DNA of 43,233 bases, taken from positions 1 through 43,233 of the forward strand of contig CAJONG010000004.1 of the NCBI GenBank assembly GCA_905235845.1, in the 5' to 3' direction. The notes under the pieces were generated by a model that saw nothing but the letters and a program-made list of their open reading frames with translations, did no database searches and had not been told where the DNA came from. This document shows, piece by piece, positions 1-7,241 of this stretch (position 1 is the first letter of the stretch; every line of letters starts with the position of its first letter). Made by a program: the position numbers and the translations under genes. The stretch comes from an uncultured Lachnospiraceae bacterium. GTDB lineage: Bacteria; Bacillota; Clostridia; Lachnospirales; Lachnospiraceae.

Positions 1-339
1 ACGAAGGCTCGTTACAGTAAAATGTTGGAGATAAATGAAACCATTGTATTCTCAGAACATCTCTTTTTATTTCCAACCAACAATAAGTTTACGCTATCAC
101 ATCAAATAGTTGTATTTGACGATGGGACTCTTTATATGTATAGTGAAAAATATAATACTGATTTTAATGAAAAAGAAATAAAGATTGACAAATGGAAAAT
201 GGATAATGGTAGTCTGATTATGGAAAGAAGCGGATACCGGACTGTTATATCTTCATACAAATTTCAAAATAATGATATTATTTTTATTGGTTCCCCGGAT
301 GAAACTACAGCAATGGATTTATATAAGAGAATTAAATAG
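1..339 (+). CDS. Hypothetical protein, C-terminal part (5' end outside window)
   Basis: The reading frame is open from base 1 to a TAG at 339. The first internal ATG is at 22, but it has no ribosome binding site at normal spacing (only AAGG about 14 bases upstream), so I treat the gene as truncated by the window edge rather than starting there. The visible 112 residues alternate short hydrophobic and polar stretches, as in a beta-rich domain, with a W-x(6)-G-S-L segment and no membrane helix or signal peptide in view. I do not recognise the family. It is co-directional with the helicase-nuclease gene, whose start lies 30 bases downstream, and shares its low GC, so the two may be co-transcribed and have arrived together. 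Function unknown. Confidence 0.6.
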   Translation, partial: TKARYSKMLEINETIVFSEHLFLFPTNNKFTLSHQIVVFDDGTLYMYSEKYNTDFNEKEIKIDKWKMDNGSLIMERSGYRTVISSYKFQNNDIIFIGSPDETTAMDLYKRIK

Positions 340-369
340 AAATTGTTTTAATTTAATGGGAGATATAAA

Positions 370-3300
370 TTGAATGCTATAAGTGAGAGTATTCTTAGAG
401 CAGTCTATGAGGGGAAATGGCTTGCAATTGAATATAAGAATAAGGATGATCATATTACGAAATATTGGATAGGTATTTGCGGTATTGATCCAATAAAGCG
501 CATATTATGTGTTGATGGGTTACATACAGGGATATTGTCTGTAGAAAATTTCTCTATATACATAGATTCTATTTTGTCTGCAAGGCTGTTAGATGGAACT
601 TATCAACCTATAAATAAAGAACTGATAGATGATATTGAATTTAACACAGAGAAATACTCATTTCTATTCACTAACTCTTTAAATCTTAAAATTCTTAATT
701 ATCTGGAACTCTGTAATAAACTTGATTCTTCACCGTATTATACGGATTTTTCTCTTGTACATTTTCTTGACAGAGAAATAGTAGCGGGAGAGTATTACCT
801 TTTGAATGACGAACAATTTAGAGAAATAGTTTCAGCCTTTAATACTCATAAGAATTCAACTTCATACAAGATTAAAAACATTGTAATGAATGTATTAAGT
901 CTTCATACAAAAAAAGGATTATATGTTCTTGCATATAAACGCCTTAATTTAGATCCCAAAACCAGAATACTAAAACCGGATGAAGAAATTACGTTTTGCA
1001 CTGAGTTTACAATCGACGGTTCAAAGCAATCAATTAATTCATACATACCCGAGTCTGATCAGTGGTTGCTTGAGGAGTATGATAGTAATCAGGAGAGAAT
1101 TAAAGATATAATACAAAGTAATAATAGATGGAATAAACCCAAAATAGATGATATGCCTTATATAATGTGTATAGGGAGAGATTATACGTTGGACCTACAT
1201 AGTGAATATGAAGGTATTTTGGATATGTATGATAATAATTGTGTTACAGAACCAATTCGTGCATTTTTTGGTGAATTTGTAAAAAAGAATAACAAGCGTA
1301 AATCTTATCCTATTACACTTATTTCATCACAAACAAACTTGGATCAGCTATTGGCAATAGATAATGCGATGAAATATCCGCTGGCATATATTCAAGGTCC
1401 GCCCGGAACCGGTAAGACAAGTACGATAATCAATACATTGGTAACGGCATTTTTTAACGAGCGTACAGTATTAATGTCCTCATATAATAATATTCCGTTA
1501 GATTCTGTTTTTAATAAATTATCATCATTAAAAATGAAAGATAAGATTATTCCATTGCCGGTGCTAAGATTAGGAAATGAAGAACATGTAGATTCAGCAA
1601 TCGAGTATATTAAGCATGTCATTGAACAAACTAAGAGTATTAACGTATACGAGAAAACGCTTGATAATCGAAAAGATAAACGAGCGGATGCGGCAAAACG
1701 TTTGTCGGCGTATCTGACAAAATATGAGAACAAATTGGATTATTCTGAAAGGCTTGACACAATTGATACGATTCTAAAATACCAGAATGACACGGAAGAG
1801 TTTAATCTCAACCTGCTTAATTTTAAAAATGATCTTAATCATAAGCAAAAGCAAAAAATAGAAAAAGAACTTTGTAAACTTGGCGAATTCGATGATATAA
1901 GTGCATTGGAGTTTGTTGATCATAATTATGAAGAACTTGCTGTTTATCTTTACTATACGTCGGCAAAATATATAAAAAAGCTGGATCAGCCAAAGTATAA
2001 GGAACTACGGGAAATAATAAACTATGATGATCGTAAACAAAGAATAAAAGCGTTTAATGAATATATAAGTAAGACGGAAAATGTTGAATTGCTTCTTAAG
2101 GTTTTTCCAATAATAATTACTACATGCATATCTGCACATAGGCTTGGAACTCCCCAACCTATTTTTGATATGTGTATAATGGATGAAGCAAGTCAGTGTA
2201 ATATGGCGACATCCCTTGTTCCAATAATTAGAGCCCATAATCTTATGTTGGTAGGAGACCCACAACAACTTAATCCTGTTATTCTTCTGGATGAGAATAC
2301 AAATAAAAAACTTATGAATAAGTATAAGATTGGGGATGAATATAATTATCGCACTCAATCCATATACAAAGCATTTTTGTCCAATGATGCGGTCAGTGAT
2401 GAAGTCCTTTTGCGTAATCACTATAGATGCGCAGCAGAAATTATAGGTTTTAATAACAAGAAATACTATAATTCAAAACTAAACGTATGTACAAAAAATT
2501 CATCAGAGGAACCATTGAAAATAATAGATATTGAGAATTCCTCCGGATGCGACATTAAGAACACATCGCCAGACGAAGTAGATGCTATAGTTGCATATGC
2601 AAGACAGAATTCAGATAAATCAATTGGGGTAATTACTCCTTTTGTAAATCAGAAGAATATGATTGAGAACGCTCTAAAGGATGAAGGAATTGATAGTGTA
2701 TCGGTTGGAACCGTTCATGCATTTCAAGGAGATGAGAAGGATGTAATAATCTTTTCAACAGCGATTACATCCAAGACTCAGGACTCCACGTATGAATGGC
2801 TAAAAAATAATAAAGAACTGATAAATGTAGCCACTTCAAGAGCTAAAGATCAATTCATTATGCTTACATCTTCAAAAGATTGTAACAGACTGCATACGGA
2901 GGGAGAAGATGATTTTTACGAACTCTTTCAATATGTTAAAAGTAATGGTAAATATGCTGTTTCATCTAAGAAATCTTATTCCCGTGCGCTTGGTGTTAAA
3001 CCATATGATACAGTCACAGAAACAGCTTTTTTATTAAGTCTTACGACAGCATTAGAGAATATCAGCTTGCAGCAGGCTAAATATTCAATAAAAGAAGAAG
3101 TGGGTATTTCTCAGGTTTTTAAAAATAATATAAGTGGACAGAATTTATTTTATACAGGTAGATTTGATTTTGTTATTTATGAAAAAAGAGGTAATATGGA
3201 TTTTCCAATTCTTGCAATAGAATTAGATGGCAAAGAACATCAGGATAATGAGTATGTCAAAGAGCGTGACAGAAAAAAAGATAAAATATGTAAGGAACAT

Positions 3301-3393
3301 AATTTGGAATTAATACGTGTTGAGAACTCATATGCACGGAGATATAGCCATATTAAAAATATACTTCTTAAATATTTTAGCAGTGAACATTAA
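370..3393 (+). CDS. WYL-like / SF1 UPF1-DNA2-type helicase / PD-(D/E)xK nuclease fusion protein
   Basis: A 1007-residue protein with a TTG start at 370, chosen because GGGAG sits 7 bases upstream and the nearby ATG at 374 is out of frame. Residues about 1-80 resemble a WYL domain (EGKWLAIEYKN near 14, then short beta segments); this is my weakest assignment. Helicase motifs are clear: Walker A GPPGTGKT at 343-350, motif II DEAS at 605-608, motif III VGDPQQLNP at 628-636, motif V VGTVHAFQGDEKD near 779, motif VI NVATSRAKD near 819. About 250 residues between motifs I and II fit the inserted domains of UPF1-like SF1 enzymes. The C-terminus has D933, then E951-L-D-G-K955 and a later RDRKKDK stretch, typical of DUF2726/DUF559-type PD-(D/E)xK nucleases. 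Low GC and position at the edge of a housekeeping block suggest acquisition. Anti-phage defence is plausible from the architecture but not demonstrated. Confidence 0.88.
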   Translation: MNAISESILRAVYEGKWLAIEYKNKDDHITKYWIGICGIDPIKRILCVDGLHTGILSVENFSIYIDSILSARLLDGTYQPINKELIDDIEFNTEKYSFLFTNSLNLKILNYLELCNKLDSSPYYTDFSLVHFLDREIVAGEYYLLNDEQFREIVSAFNTHKNSTSYKIKNIVMNVLSLHTKKGLYVLAYKRLNLDPKTRILKPDEEITFCTEFTIDGSKQSINSYIPESDQWLLEEYDSNQERIKDIIQSNNRWNKPKIDDMPYIMCIGRDYTLDLHSEYEGILDMYDNNCVTEPIRAFFGEFVKKNNKRKSYPITLISSQTNLDQLLAIDNAMKYPLAYIQGPPGTGKTSTIINTLVTAFFNERTVLMSSYNNIPLDSVFNKLSSLKMKDKIIPLPVLRLGNEEHVDSAIEYIKHVIEQTKSINVYEKTLDNRKDKRADAAKRLSAYLTKYENKLDYSERLDTIDTILKYQNDTEEFNLNLLNFKNDLNHKQKQKIEKELCKLGEFDDISALEFVDHNYEELAVYLYYTSAKYIKKLDQPKYKELREIINYDDRKQRIKAFNEYISKTENVELLLKVFPIIITTCISAHRLGTPQPIFDMCIMDEASQCNMATSLVPIIRAHNLMLVGDPQQLNPVILLDENTNKKLMNKYKIGDEYNYRTQSIYKAFLSNDAVSDEVLLRNHYRCAAEIIGFNNKKYYNSKLNVCTKNSSEEPLKIIDIENSSGCDIKNTSPDEVDAIVAYARQNSDKSIGVITPFVNQKNMIENALKDEGIDSVSVGTVHAFQGDEKDVIIFSTAITSKTQDSTYEWLKNNKELINVATSRAKDQFIMLTSSKDCNRLHTEGEDDFYELFQYVKSNGKYAVSSKKSYSRALGVKPYDTVTETAFLLSLTTALENISLQQAKYSIKEEVGISQVFKNNISGQNLFYTGRFDFVIYEKRGNMDFPILAIELDGKEHQDNEYVKERDRKKDKICKEHNLELIRVENSYARRYSHIKNILLKYFSSEH

Positions 3394-3503
3394 TTTGAGT
3401 ATAGATATTCTCACTAAGTAAGAGATTTATACAGAATTATTTTCACACTCGGCTTAGAAATGCCATTATCATCTATAAAGCAGAACATCCGCAACAAAAA
3501 ATT

Positions 3504-3533
3504 GTACCCAGATATTATAATATATCCGGGTAC
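3504..3533 (-). terminator. Rho-independent terminator of the 55-codon gene
   Basis: Twelve-base arms (3504-3515 and 3522-3533, one A-C mismatch) enclose a TATAAT loop. Read on the minus strand, the stem is followed by AATTTTTTG, a good U-tract, so it terminates the small gene that ends at 3543. On the plus strand there is no U-tract, so it is at best a weak stop for the convergent helicase gene ending at 3393. Confidence 0.75.
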
Positions 3534-3542
3534 GGGTTTGAT

Positions 3543-3710
3543 CTACTCATTAACAAGAGGTGGCTTTTGGTACAGTTTGCGCTCAATCTCTTTTCTGATT
3601 GATTCGCTTTCCTGTTCATATTCCCCTCGTTTTTGAGCCTTATCGAGTCTTTCGACTATTGATAATTGGTCGAAGAGAACATTGTTGATTTCCTTTTCAT
3701 TTGTCGGCAT
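3543..3710 (-). CDS. Small protein of unknown function (55 residues)
   Basis: A short frame from ATG at 3710 to TAG at 3543, encoding 55 residues beginning MPTNEKEINNVLFDQ. It is supported by signals rather than homology: a near-perfect ribosome binding site AGGAGG (3718-3723) 7 bases before the ATG, a candidate promoter at 3735-3763, and a terminator at 3504-3533. The protein is very charged (many E, K, R, D), has no signal peptide or membrane helix, and its middle (about residues 15-46) looks helical with possible coiled-coil character. It is convergent with the helicase-nuclease gene and downstream of the his operon. I do not recognise the family. It could be a partner, regulator or toxin/antitoxin-like remnant of the accessory segment; nothing in the sequence decides this. 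Confidence 0.7.
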   Translation of the reverse strand: MPTNEKEINNVLFDQLSIVERLDKAQKRGEYEQESESIRKEIERKLYQKPPLVNE

Positions 3711-3734
3711 CAAATCACCTCCTTTATTGTGTAT

Positions 3735-3763
3735 ATTATAACATTGATAGCAGAATTTGACTA
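3735..3763 (-). promoter_or_regulatory. Candidate sigma-A promoter for the 55-codon gene
   Basis: On the minus strand a perfect TATAAT (3735-3740) lies 17 bases from TAGTCA (3758-3763), which matches the -35 consensus at four of six positions. The -10 box is about 24 bases upstream of the ATG, leaving room for the strong ribosome binding site. Confidence 0.5.
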
Positions 3764-3783
3764 TAAACTTACTTATGAGATGA

Positions 3784-3821
3784 ATAACTATTCGTTAAAC
3801 TGTTGTTTTGCGAATAGTTAT
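3784..3821. repeat. Perfect 11-bp inverted repeat, function unknown
   Basis: ATAACTATTCG (3784-3794) and CGAATAGTTAT (3811-3821) are exact reverse complements separated by 16 bases. The repeat lies between the end of the his operon (3878) and the promoter of the 55-codon gene. There is no U-tract on either side, so it is a poor intrinsic terminator. It could be an operator, a stabilising 3' hairpin for his mRNA, or a leftover recombination site. Confidence 0.6.
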
Positions 3822-3877
3822 CTACCTACCTCAACACTACTCTCAGAACACCTTTTAGTATATACTTTTAGATTTAT

Positions 3878-5209
3878 TTATCGCTTCGCAAGCTCCTCGG
3901 TTACTTCTTCCCAGGTTATTCCACGTTCTGCCATAAGAACCATTATATGATATAAAAGGTCGCTTATTTCATAGATGACTTCATTGGGATTCGGATTCTT
4001 GGCGGCAATCACGATCTCTGTGGATTCTTCGCCGACCTTCTTAAGTATCTTATCAAGTCCTTTATCGAACAGATAATTCGTGTACGACCCCTCCTTGGGA
4101 TTGACCTTGCGGTCTAATATCACATCCATGACCTGATTAAATACTACTAATGGATTGGAGCCTCTTGCAGTCTCCTTCTCATATATATTGGTATAGAAGC
4201 AAGTACGGTTGCCTGTATGACAGGCGGCGCCTACCTGCTCTACCTTTGCTAATAATGTATCATTATCGCAATCCACATACATTGATTTAAGGTACTGGAA
4301 ATGTCCGCTTTCCTCGCCCTTAAGCCACAGCTTGCCGCGGCTTCTGCTGTAATATGTCATATTGCCGGTGTAAAGTGTCTTATTATAAGCCTCCTCGTTC
4401 ATATAAGCGACCATGAGTACCTCGTTCGTCTTATAGTCCTGGACGACTACGGGCACAAGACCGTCAGAGTCGCTTATTTTCTTAAGTTCTGCAAAACCTA
4501 TCTTATTATCCGAAGCATCTGCTGCATCCTTATATAAGCCCTTATCCTTAAGCTTATTCCTGATCAACATGATATTGTCAAGGTCATGGCCTATGCAGTC
4601 TCCGCTTATTCCGCTTAGATTATCTGCCTTGCACAGCTTTACAAGCTTTTTTAATTTCTCCTCCGGCATACCGTTATTATCAACGGCATCATCATCGGGA
4701 ACCATGGTGATTATCGGAAGTTTAGTGCTCTTACATGCATCTTCGGTACTTGTATAGGTCATGAAGAGGATCTCGGATACATACTCTTCCATCGTATCCT
4801 TATTCTCATTAAGCTCTACAAGGTTGGCGACAGAGGCGATAAGCTTATCCTTGCCAAAACGTTTGGATACCTCCTCTGTAAGCTCTATATTGCTGCCCTT
4901 GCTGTAATTAAGCGCAGCTTTGCTACAGCCTGCATACAATAACTTCTTGATATCCTCGGCTTTTTTGACATTGCCCGCACCGTATACGGGGACACTTACA
5001 GAGTCACATATGCTCTTAAGCATATCTATCGCTTCATCATGCTCTGTGTCATTTTCGGACAGATCCATGATCATAAGAGCATCCGCTCCCTTGGCTTCAC
5101 ATTCCTTGGCAAGTGCTACAGGATCGGTACTTAATACTCTTGTATCATCATAAGACCTAATGGCGATCTTGTTATACAGATAAATGCATGGTATAAGTCT
5201 TTTATTCAT
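3878..5209 (-). CDS. hisIE: HisIE (PRA-CH / PRA-PH) with a degenerate HisA/HisF-like N-terminal domain
   Basis: A 443-residue protein catalysing steps 2 and 3 of histidine synthesis: phosphoribosyl-ATP pyrophosphohydrolysis and phosphoribosyl-AMP cyclohydrolysis. Residues about 1-220 look like a HisA/HisF TIM barrel (starts [11 protein letters not shown], compare IPCLDV in HisF). Residues about 246-340 are HisI, with metal ligands in the DCDND segment (near 313-317) and C330/C337 in the ACHTGNRTC segment. Residues about 355-443 are HisE, an all-alpha MazG-like fold with EESTE near 394 and EISDLLYH near 414. Standalone HisIE is roughly 200-230 residues, so the N-terminal half is extra. At the place of the HisF catalytic Asp (IPCLD) there is Tyr, and the second Asp also seems absent (IASVANL), so this domain is probably not an active cyclase or isomerase. 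It is the last gene of the operon, 53 bases after hisB. Confidence 0.92.
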   Translation of the reverse strand: MNKRLIPCIYLYNKIAIRSYDDTRVLSTDPVALAKECEAKGADALMIMDLSENDTEHDEAIDMLKSICDSVSVPVYGAGNVKKAEDIKKLLYAGCSKAALNYSKGSNIELTEEVSKRFGKDKLIASVANLVELNENKDTMEEYVSEILFMTYTSTEDACKSTKLPIITMVPDDDAVDNNGMPEEKLKKLVKLCKADNLSGISGDCIGHDLDNIMLIRNKLKDKGLYKDAADASDNKIGFAELKKISDSDGLVPVVVQDYKTNEVLMVAYMNEEAYNKTLYTGNMTYYSRSRGKLWLKGEESGHFQYLKSMYVDCDNDTLLAKVEQVGAACHTGNRTCFYTNIYEKETARGSNPLVVFNQVMDVILDRKVNPKEGSYTNYLFDKGLDKILKKVGEESTEIVIAAKNPNPNEVIYEISDLLYHIMVLMAERGITWEEVTEELAKR

Positions 5210-5262
5210 ATCAATATCAATTCCTTTTCATATTCATAGCTTCACTTTGGATTCGCTTACTA

Positions 5263-5850
5263 TTACAGAGTACCCTTTGTACTCTGTACGCCCTGAATCC
5301 TCGGATCTACTGTTGTAGCTTCATCCAAAGCCTTGGCGAATGCCTTGAACATGGCCTCTGCAATGTGGTGTCCGTTCTCTCCTGATAAAACCTTAATGTG
5401 AATGTTCATCATGGCGCTGTATGATATGGCTTGGAAGAATTCCTTAATAAGCTCCGTATCAAATTCACCGATCATGGGTGTCTTGAAGGTATAGTCAAAG
5501 CTAAGATAAGGTCTTCCGCACAGGTCAATGGCACAGAGGACAAGCGCATCGTCCATAGGAAGTATGAAGTTGCCAAAGCGTCTGATGCCGGTCTTATCTC
5601 CCAAAGCCTGCTTTATAGCCTGGCCAAGGACTATACCGGTATCCTCTACCGTATGGTGTCCGTCCACCTCGATATCACCGCCGCACTTACAGTTCATATC
5701 GAATAAACCGTGCTTGGTAAAGGCTTCTAGCATGTGATTGAAAAAGCCTATCCCCGTATCTACGGATGCATTACCTTCTCCGTCGATATTAAGTTCTAAG
5801 GATATCTGTGTCTCCTTGGTATCTCTTGTTATATTCGCCACTCTTTCCAT
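5263..5850 (-). CDS. hisB: Imidazoleglycerol-phosphate dehydratase
   Basis: A 195-residue monofunctional IGPD, the usual length outside enteric bacteria, which converts imidazole glycerol phosphate to imidazole acetol phosphate. The two internally repeated metal-binding motifs are visible: GHHTVEDTGI and GHHIAEAMFKAFA, supplying His and Glu ligands for two Mn ions. The N-terminus (ERVANITRDTKETQISLELN) and the STKGTL end fit the family. Start is the ATG at 5850. It lies 41 bases after hisD and upstream of hisIE in the his operon. No phosphatase domain is fused, so histidinol phosphatase must be encoded elsewhere. Confidence 0.97.
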   Translation of the reverse strand: MERVANITRDTKETQISLELNIDGEGNASVDTGIGFFNHMLEAFTKHGLFDMNCKCGGDIEVDGHHTVEDTGIVLGQAIKQALGDKTGIRRFGNFILPMDDALVLCAIDLCGRPYLSFDYTFKTPMIGEFDTELIKEFFQAISYSAMMNIHIKVLSGENGHHIAEAMFKAFAKALDEATTVDPRIQGVQSTKGTL

Positions 5851-5891
5851 AATGTATTTAACCTCCGTGCTGATTCTATGATTATTATTGT

Positions 5892-7184
5892 TTATTCAAA
5901 TCTTACCTTTATCGAATTGGCATGTGCCGTAAGCTTCTCCTGCTTAGCAAAATATTCTATCTTATCATGTACCGCTTCAAGACCTGAGCGTGAATAAGCT
6001 ATGATGCTGGTCTTTTTCGTGAATTCATCCACATTAAGGGGTGAGAAGAATCTCGCCGTACCGTTGGTGGGAAGTATGTGATTGGGACCGGCAAAGTAAT
6101 CACCCAGTGGCTCACTTGAATAGGGACCTATGAATATTGCTCCGGCATTGCGGATCTTCGTCATCACTTCATATGGCTCTCTTGTCTGTATCTCAAGGTG
6201 CTCTGAAGCTATATCATTGGCGGCATCAATGAGCTCATCCATATTATTACCTACAAGTATATAGCCGTAGTTTTCAAGGGATTTCTCGATTATATCCTTT
6301 CGCTCAAGCTTTTTTAGGAAGTCGTCTATCTCGGCAGATACCTTCTTGGCCAATTCCTCACTGTCTGTAAGAAGAATTGCACTTGCAAGCTCGTCATGCT
6401 CCGCCTGACTTAATAGATCGGCCGCAACGAATCTCGGATCGGCACTGTCATCGGCTATCACAAGTATCTCGCTGGGTCCTGCTATTGAATCTATTCCCAC
6501 TGTTCCGAAGCATGCCTTTTTGGCAAGGGCAACGAATATATTGCCGGGACCTGTGATCTTGCATACCTTCTTAATAGTATCGGTTCCATAGGCCATAGCG
6601 GCGACAGCCTGTGCACCGCCCACCTTAATGATCTCATCGGCACCTGCAATATCGGCAGCGACTAAAGTGATCGGATTTACCTTATCAGTACCCTTCATTG
6701 CAGGAGTTGCAAGGACAATCCGTGGGACTCCGGCCACCTTGGCAGGTATGATGTTCATAAGTACACTTGAGGGATAATATGCCTTACCGCCCGGAGCATA
6801 GCATCCCACGCTGTCTATGGCTGTTATACGCTGACCTAGGATACTGCCGTCGGGCTTGGTGGTTATCCAGCTTTCCCGAAGCTGCTTAAGGTGAAAATCC
6901 CTTATATTGTCAGCAGCGGCCTTAAGCACCTCGATGAACTTATCATCGGTCTGTCTGTAAGCCTCTTCTATCTCTTCTTTAGTCACTGTAAGCCTGTCGG
7001 CTGAAGCGTCCCAGCCGTCGAATTTCGCTGTATATTCAAGTACGGCGGCATCTCCGCGTTCTCTTACAGCCTCGGTTATCTCCTTAACGGTAGCTTCGTA
7101 TTCCGCATACTGACCGGGGCTTCTCTTAAGAAGATTACCGAGAATATCGGATTTGGTGTCATCACTTAGTCTGAGTATTCGCAT
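5892..7184 (-). CDS. hisD: Histidinol dehydrogenase
   Basis: A 430-residue HisD, the normal family length, which oxidises L-histidinol to L-histidine in two NAD-dependent steps using a zinc ion. Family signatures seen: GGKAYYPSSVLMNIIPAKVAGV, the KITGPGNIFVALAKK segment, the DSIAGPSEILVIAD segment and the QAEHDELASAILLT zinc/active-site segment. GPNHILPTNGTARFFSPL near the end carries further substrate-binding residues. Start is the ATG at 7184 with AGGAGA about 10 bases upstream; an overlapping ATG just upstream is in another frame. Second gene of the his operon, 57 bases after hisZG. Confidence 0.97.
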   Translation of the reverse strand: MRILRLSDDTKSDILGNLLKRSPGQYAEYEATVKEITEAVRERGDAAVLEYTAKFDGWDASADRLTVTKEEIEEAYRQTDDKFIEVLKAAADNIRDFHLKQLRESWITTKPDGSILGQRITAIDSVGCYAPGGKAYYPSSVLMNIIPAKVAGVPRIVLATPAMKGTDKVNPITLVAADIAGADEIIKVGGAQAVAAMAYGTDTIKKVCKITGPGNIFVALAKKACFGTVGIDSIAGPSEILVIADDSADPRFVAADLLSQAEHDELASAILLTDSEELAKKVSAEIDDFLKKLERKDIIEKSLENYGYILVGNNMDELIDAANDIASEHLEIQTREPYEVMTKIRNAGAIFIGPYSSEPLGDYFAGPNHILPTNGTARFFSPLNVDEFTKKTSIIAYSRSGLEAVHDKIEYFAKQEKLTAHANSIKVRFE

Positions 7185-7241
7185 TTTGTCATATTCTCCT
7201 GAACTTAATTACATATCACATATGTATTATATTATCACATA

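Noticed and set aside
1392-2421. Minus-strand open frames of 113 and 138 codons inside the helicase gene
   Set aside because: They cover conserved helicase motifs on the other strand and show no coding signals of their own.
3504-3533. Hairpin considered as a mobile-element attachment site
   Set aside because: The minus-strand U-tract and position after a small gene's stop make a terminator the simpler reading; no integrase or transposase is in view.
3834-3876. Direct repeat CTAAAAG and the AGTATATACT palindrome just after hisIE
   Set aside because: Short and AT-rich; expected by chance in this composition and not placed at a promoter.
7185-7241. AT-rich imperfect repeats between hisZG and hisD
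   Set aside because: Repeats of CATAT/ATCACATAT are short and imperfect, with no stable stem or regulatory motif.
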